The notes below the pieces were generated by a model. The model saw only the letters and a list, made by a program, of their open reading frames with translations. It made no database searches and had not been told where the DNA came from. A stretch of DNA of 64,000 nucleotides, taken from NCBI GenBank assembly GCA_947561395.2, contig OX387183.1, positions 31,174,853-31,238,852 on the forward strand, written 5' to 3'. This DNA is from Buxus sempervirens. Lineage: Eukaryota > Streptophyta > Magnoliopsida > Buxales > Buxaceae. The position numbers were made by a program, and so were the translations under genes. Numbering within the stretch: the stretch's first letter is position 1; the number at the start of each line of letters is the position of its first letter. Positions 26,575 to 37,520 of this stretch are shown here, in pieces.

Positions 26575-29207
26575 TGTAAAACCCCGAATCTTCGACTAAT
26601 GTTAAGTTCGAAGATTTCGTAGTAATTTTAATAAATTTATTAAATGAATAATTCAGGTAATGGATAGGCAAGGGTAATTTTGGAATTTCGGGAAAGGGCG
26701 TAAAATATAGTAAGTGGTGGATAAAAGTTAATTGAAAAATTTATAATAATATGTATAAGTTATTTAAATTGGGTAGGGTGAGGGTAAAATCTTGGTTAGA
26801 AATTTAGTTCTATAATTAAGAGTTAAAAAGATTGGGTAGAAACATTGGGTGGGCGAGTAATCAGCAAATTAGGATAAGAGTGGATCTCAGCGAAGCCTAT
26901 AAATAGGCTGCTCAATTCAAACTTCTGGTTTGGTCAGAGGAAATCAGAAGCAAAGCTCTGATACCGGTTTGCTGGAGAGAGATGGATTTTCCAAGGAGTT
27001 ATTTAAGGGAGGTTGAACTCAGATCTAAACAGATCTAGAGGTTCGTGTAGATCGGAGACCATTGGTTGTTAAAATTCTCCATTCGGAGTTGATGATTAGG
27101 AAATTGGGAAGCTAGAAGAACTGCTCGTCAAATTAGGTAAGTAGCACCAGATTTCTACTTAGTTTTGCAACTGATTGCATAAATTGATTTGGTTCTATGT
27201 ACTGCAAGTTAAGACTATCTACGGGAAACTATTTTACGAACAAAGTGTTGAATCGGAGTAGTAGCTTAGTGGAATTAAATTCGAATTGTTTCTAAAGGGT
27301 TGTGGGAGGTAGTATGAGTATGGATAAGTGATTGTGTAGGTTTAAAATTAGGTCAGTCATGTCGGATTTGAATTAACAGTGACTAAATCAAAGATCGGGA
27401 AAACTTGGGGGTATCCGCTGAGTGCCGCCCACTAACAATGCTCGGTGGTACTCAGCGGTAGTTCATTTTTTTTTTGTATACGTCTACTGCCGCTCATTGC
27501 CTGGAGGTCGGCGCACCCTATTAACAAGTTGATCATGTGCAGCTAAGTTATTTTGAGCTGATTTCTTGAGTTTATTAGTTCCAAAATTTATCTAAGAGGT
27601 TCCTTAAGATGTTAACAATAATTTTAAGCAATTTCGATCCATCAAATTCACACCAATAATGATTGATAGAATTCTAAAGATTAAGGTGTTGAGTTAGGAT
27701 AATTTTCTTTCTAGTTTAGTTGCAGATTAATGTCGATAAGATCTTGAGCAGATTGGTTTCAATTCTTAAATCCAAATTGCTGCCATAAAGGCAGTAAATT
27801 GATCATTGTCTAGTGAATTGAAGTGAGTCTAGAGATAATAAAAATTATAGAACTTAGTATAAAACTGTTGAGAATTCTTTAATAATAAAATTTATAGTTC
27901 CATTTGTTAGTTTTATTCTTGGAACTCATTGAGAATGGTCTTGATATGATTAGATAAGGAAAAGAATTTTTACAGTAATGCAAGTGGGTGATTGGTAAGT
28001 TTTAGCACTGTATATTAAAGAAATAGTTAGAAATTTTTTATTCAAGCTAATGGTGTTAATTAAGCATGACCTTTACTGATTTCCGCTATTGGTGTAAATC
28101 ATGTTTTAGTACTGAATTTAAGATTGAAGCACCTGTTAAATTGGCTTCTTATCTAATTTGTTATGTTGGATAGAATTTATAAAAGTGTTTACTTGAGTTA
28201 ATTGTTTTTATGGATTGATTGAATATTACACTTTGGTTTTGAAAATACATTGGAGTTCCATGGAGGGTTGTTCTGGCCCTGAGTGATCTATGATAAGATG
28301 TTTTGATTAAGGAATTGTGATACTAGAGGTTGGTGTGCTTGTGACTAGAGGTTGGTCTGTTTGCAACCAGAGCTTGGTTTATTTGTTGAGTTATTTTGTT
28401 TTGGTCTAGCTTGTCCTAGATCCAAAGTCTAAGCTCAGTAATGTGATGTGTTGCTTTTATTGTTGTAATTGCATAGCCACGAGTGTTGCCATGACCAGGG
28501 TAGAGTAGCCCATATCCTTGGATAGGCCGGGTTGTTAGTGTTGAAACCCAGAGTAGGCCGACACTGGATGACAAGTTCCTGGGTAGGCTGTCATTTCAGA
28601 GTACCGAGCCTATGTTGGCAGGACTGTGTACCAGGAGGCATGGATGTCGCTTTGGCATGTTGAATTACTCAATTAAAGGGAATGCATAACATTGGCCTCG
28701 GTGGTTGTTGTTTTCAATACTGATAATTGGTTATCATTAAGGATTAGTTTTTGGATCGTTTGACATTGCTATTGTGATTTTACTTATCTGTTGAAGTTCA
28801 TTAACTATATCAACTTGGTCTGCTGAATTAACGTGAGCTTAGTCGGATTAAATCGTGTTATTGACATCGTTTCCTGGGTATTATTCGATCCATGTTTTAT
28901 AACTATGAAAAATGCATTGTGCATGCATGTGCTGCTTGCTGGGATATTCGTATCTCATTCCGTATTATTTGTTTTGTTTTCAGCTGCTCTCGGAGAGGGC
29001 GATGCATGCGGGTAATTGCTTGGTTATGTGAGTTTTAGAGTTGTATTACTGTAGTTGCTATTTTAGTTGGTAGTGTAGTGCACTCTGATTATTTAGTTAC
29101 TGTTGCTCATGTTGTTCCTTCACTTTGATATTGCGATCCTGCGTTATATACTAACCTCCGGAGATGAGTTATAGTTTCCCTATGTAACTCGAATCTGGGG
29201 CGTTACA
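26575..29207 (+). mobile_element. Family-1 solo LTR copy L, forward
   Basis: It starts TGTAAAACCCCGAATCTTCG and ends CGAATCTGGGGCGTTACA. CTTGG flanks both sides (26570-26574 and 29208-29212). Length is 2633 bp. A clear TATA box CCTATAAATAGG is at 26896-26907. Donor ATTAGGTAAGTAGCACC is at 27137 and acceptor TTTTGTTTTCAGCTG near 28982. This is the cleanest example of the family's intron-like layout. The word block at 27405-27510 uses TATCCGCTGAGTGCCGCC. A diverged CCTGGGTAGGC minisatellite lies at 28480-28630. Frame 28833-29015 covers the acceptor tract and is not a gene. Confidence 0.94.
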
Positions 29208-29494
29208 CTTGGCTTTGGATTTGCGAATCTCCAAGTAAGTAGCACCTTTCTACTCCTTGTTTGTAAAGAAATTTCAGGTTTAACAGAGATTCACTGTTCG
29301 TTTGGTTTCATACGAAATTTTCATGGTTAGACATTTGATTTGGGGTTGGGGAATGTATTCTATGTAAATCAAGTTGTAAGTTGTTAGGTTTTGATCATTG
29401 AGTGTTTGTTGGGGTGTGATAAGTGTTTGAGATGGAATAAAACATGTTTTGTAGTTAGATTTATAAAAATGGTGGTTCCGAAAACATTAGGTTT

Positions 29495-29665
29495 CCCGGT
29501 CGCTCATCATGGTCGCTTAAGCGACCAATGTGGCCAAATTACATAGGGGGCGCTCAACTTGATCGCCTAGGCGATGGGTTAGGCGCCCGTGTTAAATAAA
29601 TTATAAAGGGGTGCCCAGCATGGTCGCTTAGGCCACCATGCGAAGCGCCTAACACAGGAAAATAC
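29495..29665. repeat. AAGC/CCTAGG palindromic word block of copy X
   Basis: Several self-complementary words are packed here, among them GGTCGCTTAAGCGACC and ATCGCCTAGGCGAT, with GGCGCCC-like remnants. The block sits about 260 bp after the donor, as in other family-1 copies, but its words differ from the CTCGAG type. Confidence 0.7.
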
Positions 29666-31388
29666 TATTTTGGGAATTTTTGAGTAGATTTTCAGTACGG
29701 AATGTGTTCTTATCAAATTTAATCCATGTATGAATGATTTTAGGTGTTTAGAGACTACTTTTACTTAATTTATCTTGAAATTCAATATAATCAGATTTTT
29801 GGTTATGTTTTATTAAGATTGGTTTTGATTTGGAATTTTAAGGAAATTGGGCTCTTTAAAAGTGAGTTTACGGGCTTGTAAAACGCATTGAGATATGTGA
29901 TTGGAGAATCAAGCTGAGGCTTCTTGTTAATTAAAAAAGGTTGCAAGCCTATGGCATTTCGAAAGGCAATATGGCTTAGGAATTTAATGAGAACTGAATA
30001 TGAGATTTACTTGGATTTGGTTTTGTGCTAGGAGCAGACGATGCCCTTATGAGTTTTGTTTAGTAAAATGTTTCGAGTGGTTGTTTATGAGTTATACAAG
30101 TTGAGTGGGCATAGAGATGGTTGTGGATCCATAGTCAACCTAGTCAGTGTATTAGTGTAACGCCCCGGATCCGGGTTACGTAATAAAACCTTAACTCATC
30201 TCCGAAGATTAATTTTTCACACAAGATCGATATATTAGAGTGAAAGAAACATGAATGAAACAATAACTAGATAATTAGAGTGCATTACAATCCTAAATGG
30301 AAATACAAAATCACAGTAATACAACTCTCAACTCACATAAACCAAGCAACTACCCACTGGTATCGTCCTCTCTAAGATCTGAAAACAAAACAAAACAATT
30401 CGGAATGAGATACGAATATCCCAGTAAGCAGCACATGCATGTTCAAATACATTTTTCATACGATTATACGATTAATCGTATTAATGACAATAATACGATT
30501 AATCCGAGTAATCCCACAATAATCTAGCAGTCAAATATGATGTAATTCGAAATTCCATCATGTAAGTCAAAGCAATAGCATCAATATCAAATCGCACGAA
30601 TAACCATGAAACCCAATATAACCATGTAACCACATGTCGATGAAACCAATTTTCCGAAAGCAACACAATATATATAACTCAAATCGAACAAGTGTCCACA
30701 TCGATTTTGTCACATCATGATCAAGTCCACGCCTCCATGTGTGTATCCGGCCTACTCAGGGTTTTGGATATTGAAATGACGACCTACTCAGGGTTTCGTC
30801 ATCCAATGCTGGCCTACTTCGGGTTTCGGCATTGACAACACCGAACCACTCAGGGTTGCGATGTTGCTCTACACTGGCGGTGGAGAATACCAATACCAAT
30901 GAAGCCCATACGGTGAAATAACAAGTACCAACAACCAACGGACAAAACTTCTCGTGCCAAATCAAATCACATATAGGTCAATGTCATTTACTTTGCTTAG
31001 ATTGGGTAATCGACATGCCAAGGCGACATCCACACCTCCATGTACACAATTCCGGCCTACTCAGGGTTTTGGAACTCGGAAATAACGGCCTACTCAGGGT
31101 TTCATCATCCAATGCCGGCCTACTCTGAGTTTCGGCATTGACAACCAAACCTACTCAGGGTTTCGGGCTGCTTTACACCGATCGTGGCAACACACAAGGC
31201 CACGCCATTATACCAATGAAGCAAAAACATCACATTACTAAGCTTAAACATGGATCCAGGACAAGCTAAACCAGTAATCAACTCAAATCCATTACTTTTA
31301 ACAATAAGTAAACTAGCATGCAAAACTAATATATTATGCAACAACGGCTAAACGCGAACAATGCTTATCATGGGTCACTCAAGACCAG

Positions 31389-33547
31389 TGTCAGCACCCC
31401 ATTTTTGCACCATAAAATTGTCCAAGAAGCGTATCTTAAACCGGCATATATGTGGGCACGTAAATCGAGGTTTTTATAATAGACCCATCTTTTTGAAATA
31501 ACAAGCCCATAATAAAGAGAATTCTGAGCCGATTCCGATGCACCAAATCGTGCTCAAATCGGATCTCAAACGGCTAAGTTATGAATAAAAGAAATAAAGG
31601 GCAGTTTGGGGATTTTTACAAAACCGAAATTGGATGCCACATGTACGCCATGGTGGCTGCCATGTAACCAATGACAAATTAAAATTTTATGGGGTTGTTT
31701 TAGTAAATAAGTAAGTTTCCTAATGGGGTTTCTTATGCAAATAAATAACAAAGTTAATAAAAGTTTAAGATTAAAAAGTAATAATAATAAAAATAAACAA
31801 AGAGAAATGAGTTGGACGAATTTGTCCAACTCATATTCTCTTGAGATATTGAGACAAAGCTTAAAAAAAATATATAAGCCAAATAAAAATGTGGGACAAA
31901 ATAGACTTTGACCAAACCTAAATAAATGAGGGTGTTTAAAAGAGGAAGAGGAAGAGTTAAGGGTTTAAGAGAGTAAGAGGAAGGGTTAGGTGTTTAAGAG
32001 AGGAAGATGAGGAGCTAGGAGTTTAGGTCTTTAAGAGAGGAAGAAGAAGAGTTAAGGGTTTAAGAGAGTAAGAGGAAGGGTTAGGTGTTTAAGATAGGAA
32101 GATAAGGAGTTAGGAGTTTAGGTGTTTAAGAGAGGAAGTTAGGAAGATGAGAGGTTTAGGAGAGGAAGAGGAAAGGTTAGGGGTTAAGAATTTGAAAGGG
32201 TGGGAATTCTTTATAAAAGGGCTTGGAGTTAGGAGCAAAAGAGGAGGAGAAAAAGTAAGAGAGTTCTTTGAAAAAAAAGAGAGCAAGTAAGAGAGTTCTT
32301 TGAAAGAAAAAGCAGCAAGTAGGAAGAAGTGGAGAAAAGAAGAGGGACGTCTACTAGCAAGGAGGGAGAAAGGAAAACTGCTGTTCATGATACTCCAAGG
32401 TTCCAAGACCTGATTTGAAGTGTCAATCCATAACAGGTGAGTCATTTGTTTAATACATTGTATGAGACCTCTCTTTCATTACAATTTTTGAGATAAGATT
32501 ACATGATTGGTGAGAGACATGTATGTATGTTTGATGGCTTTGGGTAATTTTATCAAGTAAAAAAAATAAAAGACAAAGATGTAAAGTTCTGAATTTTTTT
32601 TCCTGCATTAGGTTTGCACCTGTTTTCCAGATAAACCAATTTTTTTTACCTAGCTCTAGTTTGATTCAAGTCTGTAGTCCTTCATGAGATTTGTGGTATT
32701 TTTATTTTAGTTTAATCTAAAAATATGCTCGAGACCCTACACTATGAGTAGGTATTTTATTTTTAATTTTCTTTGGTTCAGATTTCCAATTGGAAATGTA
32801 TAACAGTAAATTTTGGAGCTTCATATCTCTTAAATGAAAATGAAAATTTGAAAACTGCTATAGGTTATTTTAGTGTTTAAAGTCGTGATTCTAAGGAATC
32901 AAATTTCGCACAATTTAGTTAAGAATTGAGGGAGATATGAATCTTTGAATGTGGATAGCGCAGTAATTCAGGTTGTTTCATTTTTTTTGTTTCCTTTGTA
33001 AATTAGTAATTAGGCCATGGTTAAAAGTAGTTCAGGTGGTCTCATTTTCTTACCTTGTAAATTAGTAATTAGTTAATCTTGCATGATAAAAACAATAGAA
33101 AGCAAAACAAAACAAAAATAATAAATAATAAGAAAGGGAAAAAGCAAATGAAACAAGCATTGAAGCGATGATTCTTTCTTGTGATTGAAAATTGTTTTAG
33201 CATGGTTTCATTTTGTTCATATTGTTTTACTTTCAATGTAATTTTGTGGAGGCCTTGTACATATAGATTAATATTTGTTGTACACTTAAAATGATAAAAA
33301 ATTAGAAAAAAAAAAATAAAAATAATAAATAAAAGAGCCCATTAAATATTCAACTAATTTAAGGAAACCCATTTCGGTGGGGCAACCCAGGGTGTTCAAG
33401 GACTTCCCTGAGTTGTAATCGGGTCATTTATCCGGAATCATTGGTGCAGACCAAAAATCAACAAGGTGTCTACCTGCATCATTTCAGGTAGTGGCGACTC
33501 CATAACAGATTGTAACATGCGCTTTTAGTGCGCCCGAGGTACGCACA
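31389..33547 (+). mobile_element. Family-2 solo LTR, forward, in copy M
   Basis: It starts TGTCAGCACCCCATTTTTGC and ends CCGAGGTACGCACA. The flanks ACCAG (31384-31388) and ACCTG (33548-33552) differ at one base. Length is 2159 bp. TTATAAAAGG at 32211-32220 is a TATA candidate and ACAGGTGAGTCA near 32434 a donor candidate. The TAGTGGCGACTCC box lies about 55 bp before the 3' end, and the CTGCATCATTTCAGGTAG stretch before it matches other family-2 copies. A C-poor minisatellite covers 31920-32200; frame 32110-32445 (minus) is its shadow. Confidence 0.88.
31920..32200. repeat. Purine-rich minisatellite, period about 95 bp
   Basis: GAAGAGTTAAGGGTTTAAGA recurs at 31951 and 32046, with further partial units. 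The top strand is almost free of C, built from AAGAGAGGAAG and TTAGGTGTTTAAG. It lies just upstream of the TATA candidate of the family-2 LTR, where other family-2 copies carry palindromic words. Confidence 0.8.
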
Positions 33548-33957
33548 ACCTGATCACTCCCTCATGGAGTTTCCCACATGCCATTTCAACCAATTCTCGA
33601 TAATAATGCAACACTTAAAGTAACTCACTTACTAATAATTCCATACATCAAAATCATTTCAATGCATCAAATTAAGTAACTTTAGAAATAAGAAAAGATA
33701 CAACAATTCTGGGTTTCAGAAATCATACATATCTGTACAGAAAAGAATTTCAAACCCGCAAAACTACGATTAGATGTAAAACAGAAAATAGTATACTAAA
33801 TCACACTTGAAATAGCAATTAATCCAATATGATCCAATTTCCTTGAAAGTGAAAACTAAACCCAAATGAAATGTTATTCACACCAGTAGTTCTAGAAATT
33901 TAGACACAACTCACCTGATTCAAACAGTAGAGAAAAATCCGGTGAAACCATAGTTAG

Positions 33958-33971
33958 AAAGGAAAACCTAT
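33958..33971. repeat. Left target-site duplication of the LINE
   Basis: AAAGGAAAACCTAT here is repeated exactly at 53581-53594, immediately after the LINE poly(A). The 14-bp length suits target-primed reverse transcription. The copies are 19.6 kb apart because LTRs later entered the LINE. Confidence 0.95.
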
Positions 33972-34003
33972 TGAATTAGGTCCTAATTAGCTTGAAGCTG
34001 GTG

Positions 34004-34170
34004 GCTAGGGTTTGAAGGTGGTGGCTTGGGTGGCAGCTAGGGTTTGTAGGTGGTGGCTTGGGTGGAGGCTAGGGTTTGTAGGTGGTGTCTTGGGTGGCAT
34101 CTAGGGTTTGAAGGTGGTGGCTTGGGTGGCGGCTAGGGTTTGAAGGAGGTGGATTGGGTGGCGGCTAGGG
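34004..34170 (+). repeat. 32-bp tandem repeat in the LINE 5' UTR
   Basis: Five consecutive units of exactly 32 bp begin with GCTAGGGTTTG (34004, 34036, 34068, 34100, 34132; the 34100 unit begins TCTAGGG), and a sixth partial unit starts at 34164. Units also carry GGTGGCTTGGGTGG. The period is not a multiple of three, so it is untranslated. It ends a few bases before the ORF1 ATG and may act as a promoter-type monomer array, as in some LINEs; that role is inferred. Confidence 0.92.
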
Positions 34171-34176
34171 TTGTTC

Positions 34177-34710
34177 ATGGCCGCTACTCTTCTCGGAGGT
34201 TCCTCCTCCATTCCTCCTGACCTTCCTAAGACTTTTGCTTTAGTAGTCTCTGGTTCTTCATCATCTTTTATCGTGGAGGATGCTAATATTCCAAGAAAGG
34301 TAGCGTCAAGCTATCGAGGATGTCCAGCGGTGGAGTTCTCAGATGCTGAGATTAACAAATTGATCAATGCCTTTAGTTATTCTCTAGTTGCAAAATTTGT
34401 CTCAGGAAGGCCTCCTGTTGATATAGTACGTGAATCATTATTCAAAGCTTGGGGGTTCAAGGCTGTTTTCATGTTGGCGTTTTGGACAAAAGGCACTTGC
34501 TTTTACGGTTCAAGGAAGAGAAAGACTTCATCAAAGTTTGGACTACGGAAAATCTGATCATCAAGGGTTATCACTTTCGGCTATTTCAATTGAATTATCG
34601 CTTTTATCCAATGAAAGAATCTTCATTGGCTTCGGTATGGATGTCTCTTCCTAATCTTCCAATTAATCTATTCTTGGAATCGTTTCTTTTTTCCATAGCA
34701 GGTCTGGTAG
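34177..34710 (+). pseudogene. LINE ORF1, N-terminal part (DUF4283-like), frameshifted
   Basis: This is the N-terminal half of the LINE RNA-binding protein. The first ATG after the 5' repeat array is at 34177. Frame one gives an N-terminal tail, then the DUF4283-type segment around SLVAKFVSGRPPVDIVRESL. Near 34460 the reading moves to another frame, continuing with FHVGVLDKRHLLLRFKEEKD and ending in VWMSLPNLPINLF...SIAGLV. That order (SGRPP, then LLRF, then VW..LPNLP) matches plant ORF1 proteins. A family-2 LTR interrupts it after codons for AGLV; the protein resumes at 36540. Alternative frames in this interval are shadows. Confidence 0.85.
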
Positions 34711-36534
34711 TGTGAGACATGGGGAAAAAAAATCAAATTCATCTTTTGACTTCCTCCAATCATCACACGGGATCAAATAGAACAAAGAGTCGCCACCATT
34801 CAATTTAGGTATGAATGGACACCAAAATATTAAATAAGCACAAAAGGCAATTTTAGGGTAAAAATAACCCTCCTAAAAAAACAACCAGAGATGGGTAAGG
34901 GGATTAAGTTATGAACAGGGGAAGGTGTTAGGCACCCCTATTCATCCACACAAGGTGGTTGCCCAGTATTGTTCATGTTTAAAATAAAGGAAAAAGCTTG
35001 CTATAAAAATCACACAAAATCACAAAAAGGCAAAAATATATGGTTCTTTCATATGAATATTCTGATTGATCCAGAACTATCAAATATGATCATACCATTC
35101 CTAGGGTTTCATGATCAAAACAAATTGAGATAAAATCAAATAAAATCAATTTAAAGTGAAAAATCCAAAAATCTAGCTTCAAGTCAAAATTCTAGAAATC
35201 TGGAAAAATATGATTTTTATAAAATATTTCAAAATTGAACTTGAATAGTCCAGGACATAGATAAAGCTCAAATTTCACATTAAATTAGAAAATAAAAACC
35301 AAAAATACCCACGTTGATGAAAAACACCAAAAGGGGAGAATTTAGACCGTAGGGTCTTCTCTCAATAATTAAAAACAATTTAAAAACCATATCATGAAAC
35401 CCTAGAATTTACTTTCAGGCCTCTAGATCCAGATCTATCATATTGATCATGATAAATCCAAGATCTTAGCCTAAAACCACAAAAATCACGAAAACAGTGC
35501 TGTAGGTGCAAAAGTGGCAAAAATCCAAATTTTATAAAAAAGTGGGGATCTCATGCTATAAACATCATGGATTCATGTTATTCATTCAGATTCATCATAA
35601 AAAGCATTAAAACATGATCAAGATATTTAAAGTAACCACATCTCACAGATTAGAGCACATGGGGGTCTATCCTACGGATCCACCTGTTCTCTTTTCCCCT
35701 AGTTCTCTCTTCACGTTTTACGGCTAGAGAGACTCTTGAGGTACTTGTAGATAGGTTTGGTTACACAAACACAATCACAGGCCTTATTCTATGAAAAAAG
35801 AAAAAAACAGATATGTGGTTCTATTCTAGGGATCCACCTGTTCCCCTTTCCCCTAGTTCTCTCTTCACGTTTTACGGCTAGAGAGACTCTTGAGGTACTT
35901 AGAGACAAGTTTAGGAAGACAAATATAACAGATGGCCTTATTCTACAGCAATAGAGGTGATCCTATTACATCTAGAATTGAAGACAGAAAATAAAAAGGG
36001 ATAGGGGACTTACCTGGATTGAGCAGGCAGGCAGCAGGAGTTCTTCTCTTCTCTTGGAGCTTCTTAGAATTCCTTGAACTTCAAATTTTCGTGGCCCTTA
36101 GCTTAAGAATCTCACCTCTATTTATAGGCAAGCACAGGGGCAAGGCTGGCCCAGAAGGATATATCCTGATCCTCAGGATAGAGTGAAAATTGGAGATAAT
36201 GCCCATCCATAGCCAACCAAGGTGTCTTCAGCGAATAAAATACGTAATTCGCTCATTTAAAGCTATATTGGACTAAAGATAAAGCTCGGAAACCGAGAGA
36301 AGGACAAAACTCGCACGTGTCTTTAGTGACCGTAAATGCACTACGGTCCAATGGTGACCGTATAGTTACTACGGGCGCGCCTGACCGTAGAGAATTTTCG
36401 GGCGCGACGGGCCCGTGAAGGAAATACGGACAAAGCCTGCTTAGTCAATTTTTATGCATTTTGGACCTGTTTTAAGCTCTAATTACATGTTTTTATTATT
36501 TTCTTATTTTGTAGTGCAATTTGGGGTGTCTACA
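34711..36534 (-). mobile_element. Family-2 solo LTR, reverse, in LINE ORF1
   Basis: It starts TGTGAGACATGGGG and ends TTTGGGGTGTCTACA. GGTAG flanks both sides (34706-34710 and 36535-36539). Length is 1824 bp. An AGAGTCGCCACC box lies near 34788. A reverse TATA box (CTATTTATAGG) is at about 36117-36127 and the reverse donor (GGGACTTACCTGG) near 36012. Two near-identical segments, about 35665-35745 and 35820-35905 (GATCCACCTGTTC ... TTTTACGGCTAGAGAG), are an internal duplication. Words based on CTACGGTC lie upstream of the TATA box at 36300-36430. No protein domain is seen. Confidence 0.93.
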
Positions 36535-36539
36535 GGTAG

Positions 36540-37519
36540 GCAAGCCTTTTGCGTCAGATGGTCCAACAAAAAATCTCACACGGCCAAGCCTTGCAAGAGT
36601 CTGTGTTTTGATGGATATTCTTAAGTCTCGCCCAGATAAGATCTGGGTTCGGATGGGATCCGAATATGGTCGTTGGCAAAGAATTTTATATGAGAATGTG
36701 CCTTTGTACTGCGTTGGTTGTTTTCATCGGGGCCATGATATAGCTACATGTTGATTGTCATTGAAAAAGAAAGGTGTTGAAGACATAAAACAGACGTATA
36801 TAAGCATCTGTAGATTTGAGAAATATCCTTCTATGGAAAATACTTTTGATCTGTTATCGCCTGCAAATGAAGGTTTGTCTGTTGAACAAGGTGAAGGTTT
36901 GATTCAAGAACATGTAATGGATAGAAATTTGCATAAGTCTTCCTTTCAAGAAGTCATTCATACATCTTCTGATATGGGGAAATCTCAGGAAAGTCAACAT
37001 AAAATAACGGATTTTGTTATTAATCCCTCTCAAATACTATGTGAAGATGAAACTTTGGCTTCTATGCCATCTAATTTGGAGGATAGGCACGAACAGAATA
37101 ATGAATATGGTTTTCCTCAAAACAGAAAGGGGACGCAGAATCTCTCCAAGTCAGCTTCTTTTCATGATTTGAGTGCTTCATATCTGAATTCAGTTCTAGA
37201 GAATTCTCATTATAAGAAGATGAATGTAGAGCCGGATTCATATTCGATAATTCAGTCACTATCTCTTGGAGTAGTTAGATCAGATCCTTCAAATGGTTTC
37301 TCATCACTGAGCACTGCCAAGATGTCATTGTTAAAGAATCAGATTATATTGTCACAAAGACTTCAACATACTTTTGCTAATTTTGAAATCAGAGAAACTA
37401 ATGTTGATGATGCTTTGGGGTTTAAAGTTCAGAAGAGTAAAAAGAAGTCCAAGGAGGTTTCAAGCAGTAATACAAGGTCAAAGATGAAGGCCACTTCTAA
37501 AACCACCTCTACAGTTTAA
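36540..37519 (+). pseudogene. LINE ORF1, C-terminal part with CCHC knuckle and a premature stop
   Basis: The reading resumes with GKPFASDGPTKNL and ARVCVLMDILKSRPDKIWV, the segment that precedes the knuckle in plant ORF1 proteins. The knuckle CVGCFHRGHDIATC fits CX2CX4HX4C (the nucleic-acid-binding zf-CCHC_4 type). The codon after it is TGA (36752-36754), probably a CGA-to-TGA change; the same frame then stays open from 36755 to TAA at 37517-37519. The 254-residue tail is Ser/Lys-rich with a basic end (KVQKSKKKSKE), typical of the disordered tail of such proteins. ORF2 starts one base after this stop, in a different frame. Confidence 0.88.
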
Positions 37520-37520
37520 T

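Noticed and set aside
5765-29015. A similar peptide (LLAGIFVSHSVLF-like) encoded at 5765-5947 (minus), 9698-9892 (plus), 19182-19430 (minus) and 28833-29015 (plus)
   Set aside because: All four lie at the same place in family-1 LTRs, over the polypyrimidine tract before the TTTTCAG acceptor. The shared peptide follows from DNA conservation of the LTR; starts and ends differ and no domain is recognisable.
26575-29207. Family-1 units as DNA transposons (long terminal inverted repeat, Ginger-like TGT ends)
   Set aside because: 5-bp TSDs, TG...CA ends, internal TATA box and 2.3-3.0 kb lengths fit LTRs better, and no transposase was seen. Kept as an open alternative in the findings.
17635-31344. 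Frames in the CTACTCAGGGTTTC repeats (17635-17850, 20462-20656, 30756-30965, 31120-31344)
   Set aside because: They exist because the minisatellite lacks stops in one phase; composition is repetitive and no start or domain supports a gene.
34004-34170. Interstitial telomere repeat from the CTAGGGTTT motif
   Set aside because: The period is 32 bp, not 7 bp; TAGGGTTT occurs once per unit.
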